Positions 5,344 to 10,820 of a DNA stretch of 10,820 bases are shown here, piece by piece. The position numbers were made by a program, and so were the translations under genes. The notes beneath the pieces were generated by a model. The model was not told the DNA's origin. It did not search any database and saw nothing but the letters and a program-made list of their open reading frames with translations. Origin of the DNA: Candidatus Margulisiibacteriota bacterium (GTDB lineage: Bacteria > Margulisbacteria > WOR-1 > O2-12-FULL-45-9); contig JAQTLJ010000026.1 of the NCBI GenBank assembly GCA_028714935.1, positions 1-10,820 on the forward strand, written 5' to 3'. Position 1 is the stretch's first letter; each line of letters opens with the position of its first letter.

Positions 5344-7313
5344 CCGCTTGACGCGGCCAGCGCCCGGAGATACTGGATCTGCAGCGAGTCTTTGACCAGC
5401 GCCAGGCCGACATTGTCCAGCGCCAGCGCCATAACCTCGATGATTTCCTTGAGGAATGCCGCCTTAAGGTCGAGCGAGAGTGAATTGGATCTGACCAGAT
5501 ATTCCACGCCATAGGCGAGCGCGAACATCACCTTGACCCCGATCACCTCGTCCGCTTGCGGATCGGCCAGGTAGACGCGGCCGAATAGGGATAGCATCTT
5601 GAGCCATTTCTTGGCATTGCCATTGGAGAATATCTCATGAAGCTTGTCATAGTTCTTCTTGACCAGCAGCCCGACCAGCTCCGGCATTTCCTGGCCGTTC
5701 GGTTTAAAAGCCTTGACCAGTGTTGAGAGGCGTACATCCCGCCGGTCACCCGCTTTTATCTCCAGCCTCGTCTTTCCTTCGGTCAGTAGCCTCCCTTTTT
5801 GATCGGTCCCAAAACTGCCGATGAATTCTTTGCCGTCCCTTTCCCTATCGATGAAAAGTTCAACCCGGCACCCCGTTGCTCTAAAGACCAACTGCCCCGC
5901 CTCGAGGTCAGGGAAATAGACATCCCCCGGCTTAAGGTCAAATAGATAACGGATCTCCTGATACATGATCGCCCGGCTGGCCGCCGGGCGTTTTTCCAGC
6001 ACCCCCAGTTCCGGCAAAAGCTTTTCTAGGTTGAACCAGAGTTCGCGTTCATCATATTTAATTACCGGCTTTCCCTGATGGCGGCAGATCCGGCCGTCAG
6101 GGAGGAGCAACTGCCCGCTGGAGTTGAAATCAAGCCGGCCGACCTCGGTGAATCTCTGGCCTTCCTTCAAGCCGACCAGGATCTTGTGCCGGTAAACGCG
6201 GAAGAACATTTTGCCGTTCTCAATGGCCGGCCGGTAATGGTTTCCTGCCCGCATGGAAAAGTAAAAATGGAGGTTGTAAATCCTGGCGCCGACCCCTTTA
6301 ACCCGACCGCGGAAATTGACCGGAACATCGCGGCCGCTTAACTCTTCAATGATCCGGTCCGCGCGCAGGTATTGGGCCCGTGATTTGTCGTCCAGCGTCA
6401 GCTGGCGGCCGTGGCCGAGCGGGATCTGCCGGCCATCCAAGATCGGGATGGCGCCGATCACCGTTTCGCCCTCGCGTTCTTTCCTTACCACCTCGATCCG
6501 GTCATAGAAACCGACCCGCATAAAGAGGGCCCCCGCTAACAGATCCGGATAATAAATATTATTGATGTTCGCGCTGAAAAGGAAGACCACACCGCGGTGT
6601 TCCACCCGGCTTTCGCCCTGGTAAAGGTGGATCGGCAGGTCCTTGAGGGCAAATTCATCGAGATAATCGGCAACGTTGACGCAGGTTTCATTTTTGGCGC
6701 GCAGTTGATCGAAACTGATCGCCCCGATGTACTCCTCTTTGCCGGTAGCGGTCGCCTCAAAAAACTCAATCTGGCCGGCGCCGGCCACTGCCACGATTCG
6801 GCGTTCGCGCACCGCCCGGCCGTATTTCGTGTTCAAGTCGGTGGATAGCCGGAAAGTGAAATGGTCGTAGATAATGGTTGCCCGGGCGTTGTCCGGATCG
6901 TAACAGTTGGTTTTCCTGATTTTGCCGAATGCTGGGAAAAGGAGGTCGGCGCTAACATGGCGGTACGGTTTGCCCCGCCTATAGGTGACAAACCCATTTT
7001 TATCGGCGACCGGCACCCCCTGAACATATAACTGGCCGTCGACACCGACGGTTGCCCGGCCGATCACTTTAATCACTCCTTCCCCGTTCAGCTGATGCAG
7101 TTCAAGGCGGTCGGGGTAGGCGACAAACTTTAGTTTTCCGGCAGCCAGCAGGGAGTGGCAGACGCGTTCGGTGTCGCTGCCGAAATATATCCAGAGGCCG
7201 CGGAAGGTCAGTCGGGTCATTTTTCCGGGATTGGCGGCCAGGACCCGTTCAAAAAACGGCTTGGCCGAATCGGGCCCAGCACCTTGCTTTAATATTGGGA
7301 CAAAAATGACCAT
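5307..7313 (-). CDS. Unrecognised 668-residue protein with about five ~105-residue internal repeats
   Basis: I do not recognise this protein. It shows about five degenerate tandem repeats beginning near residues 17, 120, 214, 317 and 428, then a mostly helical tail (about 540-655). A repeat has a short helix-like start (A-D-x-L type), a region with aromatic residues, then a core of pattern aGxLxFR..(8-12)..IEv....G.E.IG. The clearest pair is YYPDLLAGALFMRVG (254-268) and YFPDLEAGQLVFRATG (466-481), each followed by a charged turn and an IG at 286-287 or 498-499. Each core is followed by a G-[QR]-L strand. The composition suggests beta-rich modules rich in Arg, Lys and Glu. No signal peptide, membrane segment or catalytic motif is clear. 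The ATG at 7313 is the first after an in-frame stop but has no Shine-Dalgarno, so Met32 is an alternative. Its end overlaps ileS by 37 bases, tail to tail. The long intact frame and repeated pattern support a real gene. Confidence 0.8.
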   Translation of the reverse strand: MVIFVPILKQGAGPDSAKPFFERVLAANPGKMTRLTFRGLWIYFGSDTERVCHSLLAAGKLKFVAYPDRLELHQLNGEGVIKVIGRATVGVDGQLYVQGVPVADKNGFVTYRRGKPYRHVSADLLFPAFGKIRKTNCYDPDNARATIIYDHFTFRLSTDLNTKYGRAVRERRIVAVAGAGQIEFFEATATGKEEYIGAISFDQLRAKNETCVNVADYLDEFALKDLPIHLYQGESRVEHRGVVFLFSANINNIYYPDLLAGALFMRVGFYDRIEVVRKEREGETVIGAIPILDGRQIPLGHGRQLTLDDKSRAQYLRADRIIEELSGRDVPVNFRGRVKGVGARIYNLHFYFSMRAGNHYRPAIENGKMFFRVYRHKILVGLKEGQRFTEVGRLDFNSSGQLLLPDGRICRHQGKPVIKYDERELWFNLEKLLPELGVLEKRPAASRAIMYQEIRYLFDLKPGDVYFPDLEAGQLVFRATGCRVELFIDRERDGKEFIGSFGTDQKGRLLTEGKTRLEIKAGDRRDVRLSTLVKAFKPNGQEMPELVGLLVKKNYDKLHEIFSNGNAKKWLKMLSLFGRVYLADPQADEVIGVKVMFALAYGVEYLVRSNSLSLDLKAAFLKEIIEVMALALDNVGLALVKDSLQIQYLRALAASSGQPIDRTTEEQR

Positions 7314-7357
7314 TGCTAGTATATTTTTCGTTCAGGAAAGATAAAAATTTCATGATA

Positions 7358-7366
7358 TGGTATAAT
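7358..7366 (+). promoter_or_regulatory. Extended -10 promoter ahead of the SAH hydrolase operon
   Basis: TGG directly followed by a perfect TATAAT (7361-7366) gives an extended -10 element; no good -35 is seen 16-18 bases upstream. Transcription would start near 7373, leaving a leader of about 27 bases that contains the Shine-Dalgarno. It lies in the 86-bp divergent gap with the repeat-protein gene, which holds no other recognisable element apart from weak minus-strand -10 candidates. Confidence 0.55.
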
Positions 7367-7384
7367 AAAATCAGTTTAAAATGT

Positions 7385-7391
7385 AAAGGAG
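7385..7391 (+). promoter_or_regulatory. Ribosome binding site of the SAH hydrolase gene
   Basis: AAAGGAG ends eight bases before the ATG at 7400. That spacing favours 7400 over the in-frame ATG at 7406. Confidence 0.75.
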
Positions 7392-7399
7392 TGGAATAA

Positions 7400-8662
7400 A
7401 TGGTTATGTCTGACATTAAAGATAAAAAACTGGCTGGCAAAGGAAAACTCCGGATCGAATGGGCGGAGCGGGACATGCCGGTCCTCACCCAGGTCAAGGA
7501 GAAATTCGCCAAAAGCCAGGTGCTCAAAGGTAAAAAAATGAGCGCTTGCCTGCACATCACAGCGGAAACCGCCAATTTGGCACGGACACTAAAAGCCGGC
7601 GGGGCTGACATTGTCCTTTGCGCCTCAAATCCTTTATCGACGCAGGATGATGTGGCTGCTTCCCTAGTCGCAGATTACGGCATCCCTGTCTTTGCCATCA
7701 AGGGGGAGGATAATAAAACTTATTATCAGCACCTGGTAACAGCAATTGAACATGCCCCGGTCGTCACCATGGATGACGGTTGCGACCTGGTATCAACGAT
7801 CTCCGCCAAATATCCCCGAGTTGCCCGGCAGATCATCGGCAGCATGGAAGAAACGACGACCGGAGTTATCCGGTTGCGGGCGATGGAGCGGGACGGCGCG
7901 CTTAAATTTCCGGTCTTTGCCGTCAATGACGCCCAGACGAAAAATCTCTTTGATAACCGTTACGGGACCGGCCAGAGCACGGTTGACGGAATTATCCGGG
8001 CGACCGACCTGCTGATCGCCGGTAAGAACGTGGTCGTAGTCGGCTACGGCTGGTGCGGCAAGGGGTTTTCCATGCGCTGCCGGGGAATGGGAGCGAATGT
8101 GATCATTACTGAAGTCAACCCGGTCCGAGGGATCGAGGCGGTGATGGACGGTTTTCGGGTCATGACGATGGCGGAAGCGGCGCCGATCGGGGACCTGTTC
8201 TGCACCCTGACCGGCAATGTCAGCGTTATCCGAACCGAGCGTTTTGCTAAAATGAAGGATGGGGCGATCGTTTGCAACTCCGGGCATTTTGACGTTGAGA
8301 TCGATATCAAAGGGCTGAAAAAGATGGCGAAAAAGGAAAGGAAGAATGTCCGCAATTTTGTTGACCAGTATACCCTGCCGAACGGCCGCAGCATTTACCT
8401 CTTGGCGGAGGGGCGGTTGGTTAACCTGGCGGCCGCCGAAGGTCATCCGGCTTCCGTTATGGACATGAGTTTTTCCACGCAGGCGCTGGCGACGGAATAT
8501 GCCATCAAGAACGCCAGTACACTCAAGCCGAAGGTGTATGAAGTCCCCCAGGAAATAGAAGATTGGGTGGCGACCGCGAAATTGAAATCGATGAACATCG
8601 GTATTGATAAACTGACACCAGAGCAGGTCAAATACCTGGCTTCCTGGCAGGAAGGAACGTAA
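7400..8662 (+). CDS. ahcY: Adenosylhomocysteinase (S-adenosylhomocysteine hydrolase), short form
   Basis: Cytoplasmic NAD-dependent enzyme that splits S-adenosylhomocysteine into adenosine and homocysteine, removing the inhibitory product of methyltransferases. 420 residues. Seen: HITAET (52-57), DDGCDL (125-130) with Asp126, EETTTG (150-155) with Glu151, NDAQTKNLFDN (176-186) with Lys181 and Asp185, the NAD-binding glycine loop GYGWCGKG (215-222), NSGHFDVEID (293-302) with His296, and LLAEGRLVNLAAAEGHP. Asp126, Glu151, Lys181, Asp185 and His296 sit at a constant offset of five from the human catalytic residues. The protein ends LTPEQVKYLASWQEGT and lacks the long-form C-terminal Lys...Tyr tail that reaches into the partner's NAD site; this is the short bacterial/archaeal form. 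Some short forms prefer S-inosylhomocysteine, which cannot be excluded. First gene of a four-gene operon; its stop overlaps the next start by one base. Confidence 0.95.
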   Translation: MVMSDIKDKKLAGKGKLRIEWAERDMPVLTQVKEKFAKSQVLKGKKMSACLHITAETANLARTLKAGGADIVLCASNPLSTQDDVAASLVADYGIPVFAIKGEDNKTYYQHLVTAIEHAPVVTMDDGCDLVSTISAKYPRVARQIIGSMEETTTGVIRLRAMERDGALKFPVFAVNDAQTKNLFDNRYGTGQSTVDGIIRATDLLIAGKNVVVVGYGWCGKGFSMRCRGMGANVIITEVNPVRGIEAVMDGFRVMTMAEAAPIGDLFCTLTGNVSVIRTERFAKMKDGAIVCNSGHFDVEIDIKGLKKMAKKERKNVRNFVDQYTLPNGRSIYLLAEGRLVNLAAAEGHPASVMDMSFSTQALATEYAIKNASTLKPKVYEVPQEIEDWVATAKLKSMNIGIDKLTPEQVKYLASWQEGT

Positions 8663-8928
8663 TGGAAGACGAAAAACTGCTGGAAGCGATCGAAAAAGTG
8701 CGGCGGGATAAAAATGATCCCTGGCGCTATATCTTGTTCACTTTTTTGAACGGGATCGCGCAAGGGCTGGGGATGGCACTGGGCATGACCCTGTTCCTGG
8801 GCATAGTTATTTACATTTTAACAAAAGTGCTTATTTCAATGATCGATTTCCCGATCGTCGGTTATTATGTCGGAGAGTTGATAAAAATAATGGACGCTTA
8901 CATCAAAGGCGGGGCGAAGCTCAGGTAA
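8662..8928 (+). CDS. Small membrane protein, possibly DUF5665 family
   Basis: 88 residues of unknown function. A charged N-terminus (1-20, Lys/Glu/Arg-rich) is followed by a long hydrophobic Gly-rich stretch (about 24-61, with NGIAQGLGMALGM), then a second short apolar segment (62-77) and a basic tail. The look of a short charged head with a GxGxxxG-type membrane helix resembles DUF5665, an uncharacterised small membrane family; this is from memory and moderately sure. The start is firm: the ATG overlaps the TAA of ahcY (TAATG), and AGGAAGGA lies about five bases upstream. lspA begins three bases after its stop, so it belongs to the same operon and is probably an inner-membrane protein made alongside LspA and Lgt. 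Confidence 0.8.
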   Translation: MEDEKLLEAIEKVRRDKNDPWRYILFTFLNGIAQGLGMALGMTLFLGIVIYILTKVLISMIDFPIVGYYVGELIKIMDAYIKGGAKLR

Positions 8929-8931
8929 GCG

Positions 8932-9387
8932 ATGTATTTTTACTTTATCGTTCTGTTGATCGTTGTTCTGGACCAATACTTTAAATACCTGGTCCATAAA
9001 TTGATGTTTTTAGGCCAATCTATTCCTCTGCTGGGCGAAGTCATTAAGCTAACATATGTCCGCAATACCGGGGCGGCATTTTCTACGTTCATCGGTTTTT
9101 CGCCGTATTTAATTGCGGTTGGCATTATCGTAGCCCTGGGAGTGATCTATTTCCATTATCGTCTGCCGGCCAAGGCGCTGTTTCTGCAGACGGCGCTGGC
9201 TTTGGTCCTGGGCGGCAGCCTGGGGAACCTGCTGGACCGGATCTTTCGCTCCTATGTTGTCGATTATCTTGATATCACTATCTGGCCGGTCTTTAACTTC
9301 GCCGACGTCATGATCAATGTCGGGGTTATTCTGATCGCGGTCAAGCTTTTTTTAAAGGAGGAGAAGGATGTATCCAATCCTGTTTAA
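8932..9387 (+). CDS. lspA: Lipoprotein signal peptidase (signal peptidase II)
   Basis: Inner-membrane aspartyl protease that removes the signal peptide of lipoproteins after lipidation of the lipobox cysteine. 151 residues, slightly shorter than E. coli LspA. Four hydrophobic segments are visible (about 2-20, 58-78, 86-103, 124-141). Conserved blocks: LDQYFK (13-18), RNTGAAFS (44-51), GGSLGNLLDR (94-103), SYVVDYLDI (107-115) and FNFADVMINVG (121-131); Asp111 and Asp125 match the catalytic pair. The usual Gly before the VVD motif is Ser107, a mild change. It begins three bases after the preceding gene, with only AGG as ribosome binding site, so translation is likely coupled. Its last 20 bases overlap lgt, the enzyme acting just before it in the pathway. 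Confidence 0.96.
   Translation: MYFYFIVLLIVVLDQYFKYLVHKLMFLGQSIPLLGEVIKLTYVRNTGAAFSTFIGFSPYLIAVGIIVALGVIYFHYRLPAKALFLQTALALVLGGSLGNLLDRIFRSYVVDYLDITIWPVFNFADVMINVGVILIAVKLFLKEEKDVSNPV
9354..9361 (+). promoter_or_regulatory. Strong ribosome binding site of lgt within lspA
   Basis: AAAGGAGG, nearly the full anti-Shine-Dalgarno complement, ends six bases before the ATG at 9368. It fixes the lgt start although this lies 20 bases inside lspA, and shows the organism uses Shine-Dalgarno initiation as well as possible leaderless starts. Confidence 0.8.
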
Positions 9388-10141
9388 GATCGGACCGTTT
9401 GCTGTCCATGCCTATGGTTTTATGGTGGCGATCGCTTTTATAGTCGGCATCATGATCGCCCTTTATTTGGCCAGGCGGGAGGGGATCGCCAGCGAAGCGA
9501 TCCTGGACATGGCGATCTACGTGATCATTGCCGCGATCGTTGGCGCGCGCCTGATGTATGTTATTGGCGAATGGCAGTCGTACCGGGATAATTTGATCGA
9601 GATCTTTATGGTCCAGAAGGGCGGGCTGGCGTTTCTCGGCGGGCTGATCCTGGCGATAATAGTGGTCATCTGGCAGGCGAAAATGAAGAAGATCCCTTTG
9701 CTAAAACTGCTTGATATCGGTACGCCGGTGACCGCGCTCGGTTATGCGATCGCCAGGATAGGGTGTTTCCTGAACGGCTGCTGTTTTGGCCATCCAACCA
9801 AGCTGCCCTGGGGGGTCGTTTTCCCGCCGGGATCACTGGCTTATTTCCAATATCCGGATACGCCTATCCATCCGACCCAGCTTTACGCGCTCTGCTCAAT
9901 GTTGATAGTATTTGTTCTGACCCTGAACTTGTGGAAACACAAAAAATATGACGGGCAGGTCTTTTTCTGGGGACTGATATTGTATGCGACCTATCGCTTT
10001 ATTGTTGAATTCTTCCGCTATTGTCCCGCTGAGCTTTATTGGCTTGGCTTGAACCCGGGGCAGATAATCTCCCTCTTAATGTTTGTGGGCGGAGTGGTGG
10101 GCCTTAGCTTGATGCATAAACGCTTCCAGACGGGTGTCTAG
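9368..10141 (+). CDS. lgt: Prolipoprotein diacylglyceryl transferase
   Basis: Inner-membrane enzyme that moves a diacylglyceryl group from phosphatidylglycerol to the lipobox cysteine, the first step of lipoprotein maturation. 257 residues, normal for the family. Seven hydrophobic segments are plausible. Conserved features: HAYGFM (14-19), GARLMYV (59-65), GGLAFLGGL (85-93), the signature ARIGCFLNGCCFG (129-141) with Arg130 and Asn136, IHPTQLYA (167-174), and YRFIVEFFRY (209-218). E. coli has His103 at the place of Leu90; that His is not universal in the family, so activity is still expected. The signature carries Cys residues in place of the E. coli-type residues, as in many non-proteobacterial Lgts. 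It has a strong ribosome binding site and overlaps lspA by 20 bases. Its last 66 bases are antisense to the following gene. Confidence 0.96.
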   Translation: MYPILFKIGPFAVHAYGFMVAIAFIVGIMIALYLARREGIASEAILDMAIYVIIAAIVGARLMYVIGEWQSYRDNLIEIFMVQKGGLAFLGGLILAIIVVIWQAKMKKIPLLKLLDIGTPVTALGYAIARIGCFLNGCCFGHPTKLPWGVVFPPGSLAYFQYPDTPIHPTQLYALCSMLIVFVLTLNLWKHKKYDGQVFFWGLILYATYRFIVEFFRYCPAELYWLGLNPGQIISLLMFVGGVVGLSLMHKRFQTGV

Positions 10142-10820
10142 ATTTACCCCTTCATTCCCGTCAATGGCCAGGTCCAACCAGGGGAAATCACCATGATCTG
10201 CCCGCACTTTTTTGGCTAAAGCCGAGACCACCGTCCCCGGCATGCAGGTAAAGGGGAAAATATTGACAATTCCGGATGCCCCTTTTTTTACGAAATCGAT
10301 TGTTTTGCCGATGCTTAAAACCGCTTCTCCCTTATAGGTGTAATGTAAATAGGGCGCAGCATAATTTATGGTTTTCAGGATAGAGGGCTCATGCAGCTGT
10401 CTGATCGTATGCTTAAAGGCCCTGGCTAAACGGCGGTCATCCCACTTTTGCACCAGGTCGGTCAGCAGGCCTTTGATGATCTGGAAAGGTTTGCCGTGCA
10501 TCAGGCTTTCATAGATAAATCCCAGGTTGGTGTAGTAGCCCCATTCCGCGCTGGGCGCTAACCAGGCTTCTCCGCCCAGGGCTTCAATTTTGCGGATAAC
10601 ATTGGTGTTACAGGGCGGATTACACCTTAGGAAGATCTCGCCGATGATGCCGATGGCAGGTTTTCCCCCATTACGATTCACATAGATTGAACCGAAAGCT
10701 TCGTTTATTTCTGCCATAGTGGTAAAGATCTTGCCATTGCCCCCCTCAGCCGCCCGGCAGATCTTATCGAGGCAAAGCGCGTAAAGCCTGTCGGTTTCAC
10801 CCTGGTTTTTTTCATAAGGC
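10076..10820 (-). CDS. Acyl-CoA dehydratase activase-related protein (DUF2229-like), N-terminus cut by window edge
   Basis: 247 residues are visible and the frame stays open to the right edge: the codons from 10819 down to 10718 read PYEKNQGETDRL... into Met at 10717, so that Met is not the true start. Recognised by GEIFLRCNPPCN, a Gly-Gly-Glu-x-Trp segment followed by APSAEW, FPFTCMPGTVVSAL, FPWLDLAIDGNEG and TRLEAFMHQA near the end, a pattern I associate with the C-terminal (DUF2229-type) part of large proteins related to 2-hydroxyacyl-CoA dehydratase activators. Cys residues in RCNPPC and FTCMPG may bind an iron-sulfur cluster. Such proteins are typical of anaerobes; the substrate is unknown. 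The full protein often also has a BadF-type ATPase part, which would lie outside the window. It converges on lgt with a 66-base overlap that includes its conserved LEAFMHQA. Confidence 0.75.
   Translation of the reverse strand, partial: PYEKNQGETDRLYALCLDKICRAAEGGNGKIFTTMAEINEAFGSIYVNRNGGKPAIGIIGEIFLRCNPPCNTNVIRKIEALGGEAWLAPSAEWGYYTNLGFIYESLMHGKPFQIIKGLLTDLVQKWDDRRLARAFKHTIRQLHEPSILKTINYAAPYLHYTYKGEAVLSIGKTIDFVKKGASGIVNIFPFTCMPGTVVSALAKKVRADHGDFPWLDLAIDGNEGVNLDTRLEAFMHQAKAHHSAHKH

Noticed and set aside
5341..5400. A terminator between ileS and the repeat-protein gene.
   Set aside because: No stem followed by a T-run is visible in either direction, and the region is coding on the minus strand.
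7318..7323. TATACT on the minus strand as -10 box of the repeat-protein gene.
   Set aside because: It would start transcription inside or past the ATG at 7313 and has no -35. An alternative (TATCAT 7357-7352 with TTTAAA 7380-7375, 17-bp spacing) is also too weak to annotate.
7793..8446. A 217-codon open frame on the minus strand across the SAH hydrolase gene.
   Set aside because: It lies antisense to strongly conserved enzyme motifs and has a His/Pro/Arg/Asp-rich shadow composition with no recognisable domain.
9623..9649. Inactive Lgt because Leu90 replaces the E. coli His103.
   Set aside because: That His is not conserved across all functional Lgts, and the Arg/Asn signature and the rest of the motifs are intact.
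10717..10717. Met at 10717 as the start of the right-edge gene.
   Set aside because: The frame continues upstream with family-like sequence to the window edge and no stop, so the gene is partial and begins outside.

Overview
The window is bacterial chromosome, almost wholly coding, about half GC, with nine protein genes and no RNA gene, CRISPR array, transposase or phage gene. LspA and Lgt, a bacterial isoleucyl-tRNA synthetase and an EF-G relative mark it as bacterial. I cannot name the organism from sequence alone. Heptanucleotide repeats inside genes, GATC-rich coding DNA, a short-type S-adenosylhomocysteine hydrolase and an anaerobe-type CoA-activase relative suggest an uncultured, probably anaerobic lineage; a relative of Cyanobacteria such as WOR-1/Saganbacteria is a low-confidence guess.

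Layout. 1-1758 (minus, cut by the left edge): EF-G-like GTPase of the EF-G-2 type, with Tyr in place of the catalytic His. 1759-1823: a 65-bp divergent promoter region in which one palindromic TTGCAA seems to act as the -35 box for both directions, with both ATGs placed at the predicted transcription starts. 1824-2606 (plus): patatin/RssA-like hydrolase, overlapping 2596-5343 (plus): ileS. The ileS frame contains three different 7-bp-period repeats, each in a variable loop. 5307-7313 (minus): an unrecognised 668-residue protein, built from about five degenerate repeats of roughly 105 residues and a helical tail; its end overlaps the end of ileS. 7400-10141 (plus): a tight operon of S-adenosylhomocysteine hydrolase, a small membrane protein, lspA and lgt. 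10076-10820 (minus, cut by the right edge): an acyl-CoA dehydratase activase-related (DUF2229-like) protein, whose end overlaps lgt by 66 bp.

How they work together. LspA and Lgt are two steps of lipoprotein maturation and are translationally coupled. The hydrolase ahead of them removes the by-product of SAM-dependent methylation and seems to share only the transcript. EF-G-2 and IleRS are translation factors, and RssA-like patatin lies between them. The best candidates for something undescribed are the repeat protein at 5307-7313, the shared -35 divergent leaderless promoter, and the heptamer repeats carried in an essential synthetase gene.
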